Assembly: GCF_029960665.1 (NCBI RefSeq)
Contig: NZ_JASBRB010000003.1
Coordinates: forward strand, 248,001-312,000
Length of the DNA: 64,000 bases
DNA from: Pseudarthrobacter sp. AL07
GTDB taxonomy: Bacteria; Actinomycetota; Actinomycetes; Actinomycetales; Micrococcaceae
Direction: 5' to 3'
This document shows positions 9,581-18,534 of this stretch, piece by piece. Each line of letters opens with the position of its first letter. Position 1 is the first letter of the stretch. Position numbers and translations under genes: made by a program. Under the pieces are notes generated by a model. The model did not search any database. It was not told where the DNA came from and worked only from the letters and a program-made list of their open reading frames with translations.

Positions 9581-9620
9581 AAAAAAGCCTCCGGAACCTG
9601 ATGGGTTCCGGAGGCTTTTC
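9581..9620 (-). terminator. intrinsic terminator of tRNA-Tyr
   Basis: Stem GCCTCCGGAACC / GGTTCCGGAGGC with a short loop, with a T-run on the minus strand (six A at 9581-9586 on the plus strand). It lies immediately downstream of the minus-strand tRNA gene and is the clearest canonical terminator in the window. Confidence 0.9.
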
Positions 9621-9626
9621 CTTGGG

Positions 9627-9708
9627 TGGCAGATGAGGGATTCGAACCCCCGTAGGCGTTGCCAGCTGATTTACAGTCAGCCCCCTTTGGCCGCTCGGGT
9701 AATCTGCC
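9627..9708 (-). tRNA. tRNA-Tyr (GTA)
   Basis: The minus strand folds as a class II tRNA with acceptor stem GGCAGAT / ATCTGCC, D-loop ACCCGAGCGGCCAAAG, anticodon loop CTGTAAA with anticodon GTA, a variable arm of the length expected for tRNA-Tyr, and T-loop GGTTCGAATCC. Discriminator base A. The 3' CCA is not encoded (CCC follows the discriminator). Confidence 0.97.
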
Positions 9709-9888
9709 GAACTTCAAAAGAAGATCACCCCCGGCTGCAGTGTGCAGAACGTCCGTTTCCGGGCCGTTCCGCTTCCAGTAACCGCGGGCAAGACAACTTT
9801 ACAGAACTTCTGCCGAAACATCGAATCGAGGCGGCGGGCCCCTCAAAACGCCGCCGGAAGCCCCGCAATTCCGCGAAAAACGGGGGGC

Positions 9889-10143
9889 TCAGGCGTCGCC
9901 GAGAATCCGTCCGGCCAGCCTTGCCTCGAACTTGACGGCCTGCTCCTCGGTGATCTGGTTCAGCTGGACCGCCCGCAGCAGGTCCTCACTCACACCGTCC
10001 ATGCGGGCCGAGGCATCCGGGACAGGGCTGAAGATGATGGAGGCGGCGATAGCTGCTGCGGCAACCGAGGTTGCGGCGGTGGCCACGGCGCCGGCGGCTG
10101 CGGCGGTGGTTCGAGTGACGTAACGGACGGCGGTGCGTGGCAT
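9889..10143 (-). CDS. small hypothetical protein with N-terminal membrane/export segment
   Basis: 84 residues. An Arg-containing N-terminus is followed by a long Ala-rich hydrophobic stretch (about residues 14-38, ending IIFSPVP) that could be a signal sequence or one membrane span. The C-terminal 45 residues are charged: VSEDLLRAVQLNQITEEQAV, probably an amphipathic helix. The start is supported by AAAGGGA six bases before the ATG. I do not recognise a family. Confidence 0.55.
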   Translation of the reverse strand: MPRTAVRYVTRTTAAAAGAVATAATSVAAAAIAASIIFSPVPDASARMDGVSEDLLRAVQLNQITEEQAVKFEARLAGRILGDA

Positions 10144-10369
10144 GGTGTTCCCTTTCGAGCTACTTCCAACGCGTTCAACTCTCCATCACCCGGCTTCGTT
10201 CCCGCAGTGCATCCGCTATGAGGGAACTGTGAATCCGGAAACATACCGAATCCACAACGGCGCCGCAACCGCCGCAGCGCCACAGCCGGGCGATCCGTAT
10301 TAGGCTGGAATGCAGAGATCCACGCCCTGCAGAGCCAATTTCAGGGCACCCACCGGCACAAGGAGAATC

Positions 10370-10861
10370 ATGGCAGGCGAGTCAACGTTCGACGTCGTAA
10401 GCAAAGTGGACAAGCAGGAAGTGGCCAACGCGCTAAACCAGGCACAGAAGGAACTGGTCCAGCGCTACGACTTCAAGGGCGTCGGCGCCGAGGTCGAATT
10501 CAGCGGCGAGAAGATCCTGATGAAGGCGAACTCGGAGGAACGCGTCCTGGCCGTGCTGGACGTCCTCCAATCGAAGCTGATCCGCCGCGGCATCTCCCTG
10601 AAGTCCCTGGACACCGGTGAGCCGTACCCATCCGGCAAGGAATTCCGGCTGGAAGCCTCCATCAAGGAAGGCATCGAGCAGGATCTGGCCAAGAAGATCA
10701 ACAAGCTGATCCGCGACGAGGGCCCCAAGGGGGTCAAATCCCAGATCCAGGGCGACGAACTCCGCGTCTCGTCCAAGTCCCGCGATGACCTGCAGTCTGT
10801 TATGGCGCTGCTGAAGGACTTCGACGAGGCGGACCTGCAGTTCGTCAACTTCCGCAGCTAG
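10370..10861 (+). CDS. YajQ family nucleotide-binding protein
   Basis: A 163-residue protein opening MAGESTFDVVSKVDKQEV, the hallmark of the YajQ family, and carrying the conserved segments RYDFKGVGAEVEF, GKEFRLEASIKEGI and KGVKSQIQGDELRVSSKSRD. Family members bind nucleic acid, and in Xanthomonas and Pseudomonas bind cyclic di-GMP; the role in Actinobacteria is unclear. The ATG at 10370 has AGGAG 5 bases upstream, ruling out the in-frame ATG at 10310. Monocistronic, convergent with htpX. Confidence 0.93.
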   Translation: MAGESTFDVVSKVDKQEVANALNQAQKELVQRYDFKGVGAEVEFSGEKILMKANSEERVLAVLDVLQSKLIRRGISLKSLDTGEPYPSGKEFRLEASIKEGIEQDLAKKINKLIRDEGPKGVKSQIQGDELRVSSKSRDDLQSVMALLKDFDEADLQFVNFRS

Positions 10862-10880
10862 CACCCCTCCTCGGTCGTCC

Positions 10881-11747
10881 TCAGTTCAGCGGCCGGCCGG
10901 CAATCCGTTCCAGCCGGGCGATCCGCTCCTTCATCGGCGGGTGCGTGGCGAAAAGCTTGGTCATCGCCCCGCCGCGGAACGGGTTGGCGATCATCAGGTG
11001 CGAGGTGTTGACCAGCTTCTGCTCCTGCGGCAGCGGCGCTATCCGCACCCCCTGCTCAATCTTGCGCAGGGCCGAGGCAAGTGCCAGCGGATCGCCGGTG
11101 AGCTCCGAACCGTCCTCATCGGCGTCGTACTCGCGGGTCCTGGAGATGGCCAGCTGGATCAGCGACGCCGCAAACGGCGCCAAAAGCGCCATCGCCAGCA
11201 TGGCCAGCGGGTTGGAGTTGCGCCGGTCGCCGCCGAAGAACAGCAACATCTGGCCCACGGACGTGATGACGCCGGCCACGGCGGCAGCCACCGAGGACGT
11301 AAGGATGTCCCGGTTGTACACGTGCATCAGCTCGTGCCCCAGAACTCCGCGCAGTTCCCGGGCATCGAGCAGCTGCAGGATCCCCTCGGTGCAGCACACG
11401 GCGGCGTTTTTGGGGTTCCGGCCGGTGGCGAACGCGTTCGGGTTCATGGTGGGTGAGAGGTAGATGCGCGGCATCGGCTGGTTGGCCCGGACCGAGAGTT
11501 CGCGGACAATCTGGTACAGCTGTGGCGCCTGGGCCTCCGTCACAGGGTAGGCCTGCATGGAACGGATGGCAATCTTGTCGCTGTTCCAGTAGCCGTATGC
11601 CGTGGTGGCCACACCGATCAGGGCCATGATCCAGATGGGCGCTGCACTGCGGGTATTGATCCCGATCAGGCCGCCCAGGCCCAGGAGCACCGCCCACAGG
11701 ACGCCAAAGAGCGCCGCAGTTTTCAGCCCGTTGTAATGCTTGTGCAC
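10881..11747 (-). CDS. htpX: membrane zinc metalloprotease HtpX
   Basis: M48 family protease of 288 residues in membrane protein quality control. Two N-terminal membrane segments (LFGVLWAVLLGLGGLIGI and WIMALIGVATTAYGYW) are followed by the zinc site HELMH at about 138-142 with RDILTSSVAAAVAG after it, a further hydrophobic pair around 160-200, and the third ligand Glu in REYDADEDG. I chose the GTG at 11747, with AGGAGG 7 bases upstream; a GTG at 11753 lies inside that site. Residue order and length fit the family. Confidence 0.92.
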   Translation of the reverse strand: MHKHYNGLKTAALFGVLWAVLLGLGGLIGINTRSAAPIWIMALIGVATTAYGYWNSDKIAIRSMQAYPVTEAQAPQLYQIVRELSVRANQPMPRIYLSPTMNPNAFATGRNPKNAAVCCTEGILQLLDARELRGVLGHELMHVYNRDILTSSVAAAVAGVITSVGQMLLFFGGDRRNSNPLAMLAMALLAPFAASLIQLAISRTREYDADEDGSELTGDPLALASALRKIEQGVRIAPLPQEQKLVNTSHLMIANPFRGGAMTKLFATHPPMKERIARLERIAGRPLN

Positions 11748-11811
11748 GTCCACTCCTCCTCGTCGACCGGACAAAGTTGCCAACAATGCATTGCCCCCAC
11801 ACCGCAAGGTC

Positions 11812-12048
11812 CTAAGGCACCGGGTCGCGGGCATCGTACTTGCAGAAGCCCGGCTGCAGCTGTGCCGCCGGCCAGGCCACCGCGATGCACAAAACCCCGC
11901 CCAACAGCATGACAAAGACTTCACTCAAAATCTTAGTCCCGGCGCCTGCCAGCATGTCACCCACCCGCGGGCCGGCTGGTTGACGCGGCACCAGCGCAAA
12001 CACACCCAGCAGGCCCACATAGAAACTGTCCTGCGTGAGCCGGTACAC
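11812..12048 (-). CDS. small hypothetical membrane protein
   Basis: 78 residues from a GTG start, with AGGG five bases upstream. Two hydrophobic stretches are visible: DSFYVGLLGVFALV and ILSEVFVMLLGGVLCIAVAW, the latter long enough to span the membrane. It lies 64 bases upstream of htpX on the same strand, with no terminator evident between them. I do not recognise the family and a spurious frame cannot be excluded. Confidence 0.42.
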   Translation of the reverse strand: MYRLTQDSFYVGLLGVFALVPRQPAGPRVGDMLAGAGTKILSEVFVMLLGGVLCIAVAWPAAQLQPGFCKYDARDPVP

Positions 12049-12124
12049 CTCAACCCTAATGGGGCAGCGGCGTCCTGTTCTGTCACACGATTGGTATCCT
12101 CAGTCGGGGGAAAGGAATCGGCTT

Positions 12125-12889
12125 ATGAATGTGTCCAGGCGGCTGCTTTTTGCCTCGGATTTCTGGGAGGTTGCCCGGCCCCGGACTGCTCTGAACGCCG
12201 GCCATCTGCTGATCCGGCTCACCAATCCGGCCACCGCGTTCGATCTCCGCTCGGCCACTGACTGGCTGCACTGCGACAACGTTGCCCGGCAGGCCCTCGC
12301 CGAAGTCCTGGGAGCCAGCCGCTGCACGGTAATGTTTGCGCACCGGTGGCACCCCATCGGAGCGGCCATAGGCGAACCGGAGGCGGAATCCTCCACCCCC
12401 ACCTTCCACTTGTTCGGGCGCTGGGACGCCGAGCCGGTCACCCCCGGCGAACAGCTGCGCCTTCCCGCGCAGCGCCGGGTGCCGGCCCCAGCGGAAGAGC
12501 TCAAAGAGTACGACGGCGGCCTCCGCACCGCCCTGCGCCGGCTGGCTGCGGAGCAAGAGGCAGAGCCCGTCCCGCCGGCGGACGGCACCTTCCCGGAACT
12601 CACTGCCAGGGCCCCGCAGGTCAAGGCCGGAGCGCACCACACACTACTCTCCCCGGCGTTGCCGCCGGCGCCGGGCGGAGCCGTCCTGACCCCGGGTCAC
12701 CTGCTGGCGCTGGCCGCCGCCATCCAGGGCCTGACGGACCGCCCCGGCGTGACGGGTCTAAGCTGTGTGGTGCCGGAGCCCGGAGCCGGCGGCCTGAAAT
12801 TCCATGCCATGGGCCGCTCGGCAGGAGAATCCCTCAACCCCATGCAGGAATTCCTGGATTTGCCGAAAGTAAGCCAAGCCTTATTGTGA
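12125..12889 (+). CDS. hypothetical protein, possible degenerate HIT-like fold
   Basis: 254 residues. The N-terminal 110 residues (LLIRLTNPATAFDLRSATDW ... VMFAHRWHP ... TPTFHLFGRWD) recall HIT-family proteins, where a histidine triad precedes an RW pair. Here only isolated His residues remain (HRWH, FHL), so hydrolase chemistry is doubtful. A proline-rich linker (about 120-190) and a C-terminal domain follow. The ATG at 12125 has GGAAAGGAA upstream. The stop codon lies inside the operator of the next gene. I do not assign a function. Confidence 0.6.
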   Translation: MNVSRRLLFASDFWEVARPRTALNAGHLLIRLTNPATAFDLRSATDWLHCDNVARQALAEVLGASRCTVMFAHRWHPIGAAIGEPEAESSTPTFHLFGRWDAEPVTPGEQLRLPAQRRVPAPAEELKEYDGGLRTALRRLAAEQEAEPVPPADGTFPELTARAPQVKAGAHHTLLSPALPPAPGGAVLTPGHLLALAAAIQGLTDRPGVTGLSCVVPEPGAGGLKFHAMGRSAGESLNPMQEFLDLPKVSQALL

Positions 12890-12904
12890 TCGACTCATAA
12901 TAAG
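12880..12904. promoter_or_regulatory. palindromic Fur/PerR-type operator upstream of the Fur-family gene and katA
   Basis: CTTATTGTGA (12880-12889), a 5-base spacer and TCATAATAAG (12895-12904) form an inverted repeat with 9 of 10 positions matched. It is AT-rich in a GC-rich region and overlaps a likely -10 box CATAAT at 12896-12901. It begins 40 bases before the Fur-family start codon and overlaps the preceding stop codon. Autoregulation by the adjacent metalloregulator is inferred from position and symmetry. Confidence 0.72.
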
Positions 12905-12919
12905 TGTTTCAATAGAGGC

Positions 12920-13405
12920 ATGACGGAACACTTTGGCGGCCACGATGCATGGGCTGCTGCCCTGCGCGCCCACGGCCGCCGGGTGACCAGGCAGCGGCTC
13001 GCCGTGCTCACCGCCGTCGAACATCACCCGCACTCCCCCGCGGAGAGCATCCTGGCCGCCGCGCGCACCGAGCTTCCGGAGCTGACCGCGCAATCCGTAT
13101 ACGTGGTCCTCGGCGACCTGACCGATCTGCACATGCTGCGCCGCTTCGAACCGCCGCATTCCCCGGCCCTGTACGAGACCCGCGTCGGTGACAACCACCA
13201 CCACGCCATCTGCATCAGCTGCGGCCTCGTGGAGGACGTCGACTGCGCCGTCGGACACGCGCCCTGCCTCACCCCGCACTGGGATGAGAACTCCAAGCCG
13301 ATGACCATCCAGATCGCCGACGTGATGTACCAGGGCATCTGCCAGGACTGCCAGGCGTCCCAAAAACTTCCTTCTGAACGTCCCTCACAAGTAATCGAGA
13401 AATAG
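12920..13405 (+). CDS. Fur family metalloregulator (PerR/FurA-like)
   Basis: A 161-residue repressor. A winged helix at about 10-80 ([28 protein letters not shown]) is followed by a dimerisation domain with the regulatory His cluster [12 protein letters not shown], the first CxxC at 98-101 and the second CQDC at 141-144, which hold structural zinc in the family. It lies seven bases before katA, as FurA/PerR-type sensors lie before katG or katA in Actinobacteria. It probably represses both genes until oxidised by peroxide; which metal it senses is inferred only from context. Confidence 0.87.
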   Translation: MTEHFGGHDAWAAALRAHGRRVTRQRLAVLTAVEHHPHSPAESILAAARTELPELTAQSVYVVLGDLTDLHMLRRFEPPHSPALYETRVGDNHHHAICISCGLVEDVDCAVGHAPCLTPHWDENSKPMTIQIADVMYQGICQDCQASQKLPSERPSQVIEK

Positions 13406-13412
13406 GAGAAAA

Positions 13413-14900
13413 ATGACTGCGAACATCTCAACAACCCAGTCCGGCGCGCCCGTCACTTCCGACGCGCACGCACAGTCCGTCGGTGCCGACGGCGCCATCA
13501 TCCTCACGGACCACTACCTGATCGAAAAGCTCGCCCAGTTCAACCGCGAGCGGGTACCGGAGCGCGTAGTGCACGCCAAGGGCGGCGGCGCATTCGGTAC
13601 GTTCAAGGCCACTTCGGACATCTCCAAGTACACCAAGGCCGCGTTCCTGCAGCCGGGCGCTGAGACCGAGATGCTGATCCGCTTCTCCTCGGTTGCCGGC
13701 GAAGCAGGCTCCCCGGACACCTGGCGCGACCCCCGCGGTTTCGCCGTCAAGTTCTACACCTCCGAGGGCAACTACGACCTCGTGGGCAACAACACCCCCG
13801 TCTTCTTCATCCGCGACGGCATCAAGTTCCCGGACTTCATCCACTCGCAGAAGCGCCTCCCGGGCACCCACCTGCGCGACGCCGACATGCAGTGGGACTT
13901 CTGGACCCTGTCCCCCGAGTCCGCACACCAGGTCACCTGGCTCATGGGCGACCGCGGCCTGCCGGCCTCCTGGCGTGAAATGCAGGGCTACGGCTCGCAC
14001 ACCTACCAGTGGATCAACGCCGCGGGCGAGCGCTTCTGGGTCAAGTACCACTTCAAGTCCAACCAGGGCGTCAAGACCATGTCCGGCGACCAGGCTGAAG
14101 AGCTGGCCGGCTCGGACGCGGACTTCTACATCCGCGACCTGCAGGAAAACATCGCCGAGGGCAACTTCCCGTCCTGGGAACTGCACGTCCAGGTCATGCC
14201 GTACGAAGATGCCAAGGGCTACCGCTTCAACCCGTTCGACCTCACCAAGGTGTGGCCGCACACGGACTACCCGCTGATCCACGTGGGCACCATGGAGCTG
14301 AACAAGAACCCGGAGAACTACTTCTCGCAGATCGAACAGGCCACCTTCGCGCCGTCGAACTTCGTGCCCGGTATCGCCGCTTCCCCGGACAAGATGCTGC
14401 AGGCCCGCATCTTCTCCTACGCCGACGCACACCGCTACCGCGTGGGCACCAACCACGCGCAGATCCCGGTGAACCAGCCGAAGAACCAGGTCAACAACTA
14501 CAGCCAGGACGGCGCCGGGCGTTACCACTTCAACGCCCCCTCAGTACCGGTTTACGCGCCGAACTCCTTTAACGGTCCCGCTGCCGTTGAGCCGGCTTCC
14601 CCGGCCGGTGGCTGGGAGAACGACGGCGAGCTTACGCTCTCCGCACACTCCCTGCACGCCGAGGACGGCGACTTCGTCCAGGCTGGCACCCTGTACCGCG
14701 AGGTGTTCGACGACGGCGCCAAGGCCCGCCTGCTGGACACCATCACCGGTGCTGTGGGCGGCGTGAAGATCGCCGAGATCAAGGAACGAGCCATCCAGTA
14801 CTGGACCAACGTGGACGCCGAACTCGGCGCCAAGCTGCGCGCCAACCTGGGCACGGGCTCCCCTGATTCCGACGCTGAGGCTGCCAACAAGATCGGCTAG
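13413..14900 (+). CDS. katA: monofunctional heme catalase
   Basis: Cytoplasmic enzyme of 495 residues that dismutates hydrogen peroxide. It belongs to the small-subunit clade: catalytic His in [14 protein letters not shown] (about 54), catalytic Asn in [13 protein letters not shown] (about 126), and the proximal heme ligand Tyr in [14 protein letters not shown] (about 340). Full length. GGAG lies six bases before the ATG, and the gene follows the Fur-type regulator by seven bases, so both are read from the promoter at 12896. A hairpin at 14923-14960 ends the unit. Confidence 0.96.
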   Translation: MTANISTTQSGAPVTSDAHAQSVGADGAIILTDHYLIEKLAQFNRERVPERVVHAKGGGAFGTFKATSDISKYTKAAFLQPGAETEMLIRFSSVAGEAGSPDTWRDPRGFAVKFYTSEGNYDLVGNNTPVFFIRDGIKFPDFIHSQKRLPGTHLRDADMQWDFWTLSPESAHQVTWLMGDRGLPASWREMQGYGSHTYQWINAAGERFWVKYHFKSNQGVKTMSGDQAEELAGSDADFYIRDLQENIAEGNFPSWELHVQVMPYEDAKGYRFNPFDLTKVWPHTDYPLIHVGTMELNKNPENYFSQIEQATFAPSNFVPGIAASPDKMLQARIFSYADAHRYRVGTNHAQIPVNQPKNQVNNYSQDGAGRYHFNAPSVPVYAPNSFNGPAAVEPASPAGGWENDGELTLSAHSLHAEDGDFVQAGTLYREVFDDGAKARLLDTITGAVGGVKIAEIKERAIQYWTNVDAELGAKLRANLGTGSPDSDAEAANKIG

Positions 14901-14922
14901 TTTCTCCGCCCCTTGTGGTGCA

Positions 14923-14960
14923 ACGTCCGCCCCGTCACGGTTTCGTGGCGGGGCGGACGT
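14923..14960 (+). terminator. katA terminator hairpin
   Basis: Perfect 12-base arms ACGTCCGCCCCG (14923-14934) and CGGGGCGGACGT (14949-14960), with a short GTTT following. It begins 23 bases after the katA stop. Confidence 0.8.
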
Positions 14961-15171
14961 GTTTCCGCAAGGACGGCTACAACACCCTCGTGCGGGATCC
15001 GGTCACGGCCCTGCTGGCCGAACTGGAGCCCCGGTTCGGGCCGGGCAAGATCTTCCGGCCCAACCGGGACATCAGGTTCTCCCAAGACAAATCGCCGTAC
15101 GGGAAATCGCGGGGCTGTGGGACGAGTTGCGGCCCCTGGTGGACTGGGTAGGCCGGCACGCAGAGCCCTGA
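14960..15171 (+). pseudogene. remnant of a DUF2461 family protein
   Basis: The frame from 14960 gives FRKDGYNTLVRDPVTALLAE, LEPRFGPGKIFRPNRDIRFS and QDKSPYG, which match the conserved core of DUF2461 (TIGR02453) proteins. After about 15105 a second frame gives GLWDELRPLVDWVGRHAEP and a stop at 15171, resembling the family's C-terminus. The first 25 or so residues and roughly 100 central residues are absent and no start codon fits. The remnant starts inside the right arm of the katA terminator. Function lost. Confidence 0.72.
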
Positions 15172-15222
15172 CTCCGGACTTTCCTGTAGAAAATCGGCCG
15201 GATCACAAGGAGGGTTAAACGG

Positions 15223-15263
15223 CAGAGGCACCCTGCCACCTACGGGGTGGACGGGTGCCTCTG
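15223..15263 (-). terminator. hairpin downstream of the amino acid permease
   Basis: CAGAGGCACCC (15223-15233) pairs with GGGTGCCTCTG (15253-15263), and an inner CCACC/GGTGG stem extends it. It lies 37 bases beyond the permease stop on the minus strand. Confidence 0.75.
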
Positions 15264-15299
15264 TGGCGAAGCAGCCTTGGCAGCTGCGCGGGTACGGGC

Positions 15300-16865
15300 C
15301 TACTGGCGGCTGAGGGCTTCGTCCTCGGCTGCTGCACGGCCGGCAAGGCCGGCGTCCGCGCTGGATTCCGTGGCGTCCACGGCGGACTTTGCTTCGGCGA
15401 ACCTTTCGTTCAGGCGGGAGTGCCGCTGACCGTAGGCGAAATAGATCACCACGCCGATGACCAGCCAGCCGGCAAAAAAGATCCAGGTCTCCACGGCGAG
15501 GTTCGTCATCAGGTACAGGCACAGGACGGCGGAAACCACCGGCAGGACCTTGCCGAACGGAACGCGGAAGGACGGCTTCAGGTCCGGGCGCTTTTTGCGC
15601 AGCACCAGGATGCCCAGGCTCACCACCACAAACGCGGACAGCGTGCCGATGTTGATCATTTCCTCCAGCAGGTCCACGTTGGTCAGGCCGGCCACAAGTG
15701 CTACTGCGGCGCCGCAGATGATCTGGAGGCGGACCGGCGTCGAACGCTTTTCGCTGGTCTTGGACAGTGCGCGGGGCAGCAGCCCATCGCGGCTCATGGC
15801 CAGCACCACGCGGGACAGCCCCATCAGCAGCACCATGATGACGGTGGTGAGGCCGATCAGGGAGCCGAAGGCGATGACCTTAGCCGCGGTGGTATTGCCG
15901 ACGGCCTCGAAGGCGGTGGTGAGGGTGGGGGTTTCAGCTGCCGCGAGGTCCGTGTAGGACACCATGCCGGTGAGCGCGAGGGACACCAGGATGTATAGCA
16001 GCGTCACCACGGCCAGGCCGCCGAAGATGCCGCGCGGCAGGGTCTTCTGCGGGTTCTTGACTTCCTCCGCGGACGTGGCCACGACGTCAAAGCCGATGAA
16101 GGCGAAGAACACCAGGGCAGCGCCGGCGAAGATCCCCAGAGTGCCGTACTGTGCAGGCGCGGCGCCGGTGAGGAAGCCGAAGAATGACTGCTTCAGGACG
16201 TCCGCGGCGCCGCTGGCTGTGGGTTCCGCCGCAGGCACAAACGGCACGTAGTTCTCGAACTTCACGTACGTGAAACCCACCACGATCACAAACAGCACCA
16301 CGGCGATCTTAATCAGGGTGAAGACGTTGCCCACGCGGGCGGAGAGCTTGGTGCCCATAACCAGCAGCACGGTGAAGACGGCAACGATCAGGAACGCGCC
16401 CCAGTAGAGGTTCACGCCGCCGATCGACAGCGCCGGCGGCACGTCGGCGCCCATCAGTGCAAACACCTTGCTGAGGTAGATGCCCCAGTACTTGGCGATC
16501 ACTGCCGCAGCGGTGAACAGTTCCAGGATCAGGTTCCAGCCGATGATCCAGGCGAGCAGTTCGCCCATGGTGGCGTACGTGAAGACGTAGGCCGACCCGG
16601 CGACCGGAATAGCTGTCGCAAACTCGGCATAGCACATGATGGCCAGGGCACACGTCACGGCGGCAACGGCGAAGGACAGCGTCACGGCGGGGCCGGAGAA
16701 GTTGGCTGCGGCCTTGGCGCCCACCGAGAAGATACCGGCGCCGACGGCGACTGCGACACCCATGATCATCAGGTCCCAGCTGCTCAGCGACCGCTTGAGC
16801 TTGCGTCCGGGTTCATCGGCGTCGGCTATGGACTGCTCGATGGATTTGGTCCGGAGAAGGTTCAT
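15300..16865 (-). CDS. APC superfamily amino acid permease (CAT/YfnA-like)
   Basis: Cytoplasmic membrane transporter of 521 residues with twelve or more hydrophobic segments. The N-terminal helix carries the APC substrate-binding motif VAVGAGIFSVG. Other family landmarks are YAEFATAIPVAGSAYVFTYA and FFAFIGFDVVATSAEEVKNP. It resembles cationic or broad-range amino acid transporters; the substrate cannot be fixed. The start is the ATG at 16865 (MNLLRTKSIEQSIAD); upstream in-frame codons are unlike the family. Monocistronic between two hairpins. Confidence 0.87.
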   Translation of the reverse strand: MNLLRTKSIEQSIADADEPGRKLKRSLSSWDLMIMGVAVAVGAGIFSVGAKAAANFSGPAVTLSFAVAAVTCALAIMCYAEFATAIPVAGSAYVFTYATMGELLAWIIGWNLILELFTAAAVIAKYWGIYLSKVFALMGADVPPALSIGGVNLYWGAFLIVAVFTVLLVMGTKLSARVGNVFTLIKIAVVLFVIVVGFTYVKFENYVPFVPAAEPTASGAADVLKQSFFGFLTGAAPAQYGTLGIFAGAALVFFAFIGFDVVATSAEEVKNPQKTLPRGIFGGLAVVTLLYILVSLALTGMVSYTDLAAAETPTLTTAFEAVGNTTAAKVIAFGSLIGLTTVIMVLLMGLSRVVLAMSRDGLLPRALSKTSEKRSTPVRLQIICGAAVALVAGLTNVDLLEEMINIGTLSAFVVVSLGILVLRKKRPDLKPSFRVPFGKVLPVVSAVLCLYLMTNLAVETWIFFAGWLVIGVVIYFAYGQRHSRLNERFAEAKSAVDATESSADAGLAGRAAAEDEALSRQ

Positions 16866-16984
16866 AAGGAATTCCACAATCCTGATTTGTATTGGAAACA
16901 GACCCATCAACGATACTTGTCCACCCACTGGACGTTCACACCCGTCCCGCATGGTGAGACGCAACTAATGCCGAAGATAATTGC

Positions 16985-17030
16985 GAAAAGGCCCCTGAAG
17001 CCCTCCTTTGGAGGACCTCAAGGGCCTTTC
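16985..17030 (-). terminator. terminator of the alcohol/aldehyde dehydrogenase operon
   Basis: Imperfect stem built from AAAGGCCC and GGGCCTTT with an inner CCTCC/GGAGG pair. It lies 12 bases beyond the DUF779 stop on the minus strand and is followed there by a short T stretch. Confidence 0.75.
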
Positions 17031-17041
17031 GATCGAACCGT

Positions 17042-17449
17042 TTAGACGGGCCAGTCCATCAGCTTTGACCGGATCAGGAACCGTTTGCCTTCCGGCGACT
17101 CAACCGAGAATCCGCTCCCCCGGCCCTGGACCACGTCCACGGTCAGATGGGTGTGGCTCCAGTAGTTGAACTGCTCCTTGGACATCCAGAACTCGAGGGG
17201 CCACGGCTCCAGGCCGTCGGCGATGTCGAACAGCCCCAGGAGGACGTCAGCTTCCGCGGTGATGAACTCCCCGGCCGGATAACACATGGGCGAGGACCCG
17301 TCGCAGCAGCCGCCTGACTGGTGGAACATGAGGGGTCCGTGCTGGCCCCATAGTTTCCTGAGCAGTTCCAGGGCCTCGGCCGTGAGCGCCACGCGGGAGA
17401 TGTCCTCCCCGGGCAGCGTCACTGCCGCGTCAAGCCTCGCCTCCATCAT
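17042..17449 (-). CDS. DUF779 domain protein
   Basis: 135 residues with the family's cysteine cluster SGGCCDGSSPMCY (about 45-57) and the motif WMSKEQFNYWSHTHLTVDVV. DUF779 proteins occur almost always next to ExaC-type aldehyde dehydrogenases and are thought to assist them; no activity is established. Its ATG overlaps the stop of the upstream alcohol dehydrogenase by one base (TGATG), indicating coupled translation as last gene of the operon. Confidence 0.9.
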   Translation of the reverse strand: MMEARLDAAVTLPGEDISRVALTAEALELLRKLWGQHGPLMFHQSGGCCDGSSPMCYPAGEFITAEADVLLGLFDIADGLEPWPLEFWMSKEQFNYWSHTHLTVDVVQGRGSGFSVESPEGKRFLIRSKLMDWPV

Positions 17450-18471
17450 CAGTACTTGATGACGACGCGGCCGTCGATCTTGGCGTGTTTCATCTCGTCA
17501 AGAACGGCGTTGACCTCGGAGAGTTCCCGGGTGGACACCGTGGGATGGATCTTGCCCTCGGCGTAGAACTCGAGTGCTTCCTCCAGGTCCTGCCGGGTCC
17601 CCACGATCGAGCCGCGGACGGTCAGGCCCTTGAGCACAATCTCGAAGATCGGTGCCGGGAAGTCGCCCGGCGGCAGGCCGTTGAACACAATCGTCCCGCC
17701 CCGACGGGCCATGCCGATCGCCTGGCCAAAAGCAGACGGGTGTACTGCGGTGACCAGGACTCCATGGCAACCTCCGGTTTCGCGTTGGATAACTTCAGCG
17801 GGATCTTCGTGCAGCGCGTTGACGGTCAGCTCCGCACCATGCTTCTTGGCCAGGGCGAGTTTGTCGTCCGCGATATCCACGGCCGCTACCCGCAGGCCCA
17901 TCGCCACGGCGTACTGGACAGCAATGTGGCCGAGGCCGCCGATGCCGGAAATGGTAACCCACTGTCCGGGCTTGGCTTCGGTCATCTTCAGACCCTTGTA
18001 GACCGTGACGCCGGCGCAAAGCACCGGGGCGATTTCGACGGGGTCCGAGCCCGCCGGGATGCGGGCCGCAAAACGCGTGTCCACGAGCATGTACTCCCCG
18101 AAGGAACCGTCCACACTGTAGCCTGCGTTCTTCTGCACTTCGCAGAGCGTCTCCCAGCCGGTCCGGCAGTACTGGCAGTCGCCGCAGGCGGACCAGAGCC
18201 AGGCGTTGCCGACGAGGTCGCCGACAGCCAGGTCGGTGACCCCTTCGCCCAGGGCAACCACTTCCCCTACGCCTTCGTGGCCGGGGATGAACGGTGGTGT
18301 CGGCTTGACCGGCCAGTCGCCCGCCGCCGCGTGGAGGTCGGTGTGGCAGACGCCGGTGGTGATGACCTTGACCAGCGCCTCACCCCGGCCCGGGGTTGGA
18401 ATGGGGAGGGTCTGGATCTGAAGATCCTTGCCGAACTCGGTTACTACTGCTGCTTGCATTGTCGTCGTCAT
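17449..18471 (-). CDS. adhP: zinc-dependent alcohol dehydrogenase, AdhP type
   Basis: NAD-dependent medium-chain dehydrogenase of 340 residues, expected to interconvert primary alcohols and aldehydes. Catalytic zinc ligands are Cys42 (GVCHTDLH) and His65/Glu66 (GHEG). The structural zinc lobe has Cys96, 99, 102 and 110 (ACGDCQYCRTGWETLC). The Rossmann motif GIGGLGH starts at about 176. It lies between the aldehyde dehydrogenase and DUF779 genes, so alcohol is probably oxidised through aldehyde to acid in this unit. The length matches AdhP. Confidence 0.9.
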   Translation of the reverse strand: MTTTMQAAVVTEFGKDLQIQTLPIPTPGRGEALVKVITTGVCHTDLHAAAGDWPVKPTPPFIPGHEGVGEVVALGEGVTDLAVGDLVGNAWLWSACGDCQYCRTGWETLCEVQKNAGYSVDGSFGEYMLVDTRFAARIPAGSDPVEIAPVLCAGVTVYKGLKMTEAKPGQWVTISGIGGLGHIAVQYAVAMGLRVAAVDIADDKLALAKKHGAELTVNALHEDPAEVIQRETGGCHGVLVTAVHPSAFGQAIGMARRGGTIVFNGLPPGDFPAPIFEIVLKGLTVRGSIVGTRQDLEEALEFYAEGKIHPTVSTRELSEVNAVLDEMKHAKIDGRVVIKY

Positions 18472-18534
18472 TGGCGAAATCCTTGCGTTGATAAAGCGTT
18501 GGAGCGGTGGAGGTGGTGCTGCCTTCCTGAGGGC

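Noticed and set aside
9507..9935. Plus-strand open frame across tRNA-Tyr and its terminator
   Set aside because: It overlaps a clear tRNA gene and terminator; the protein has no recognisable homology.
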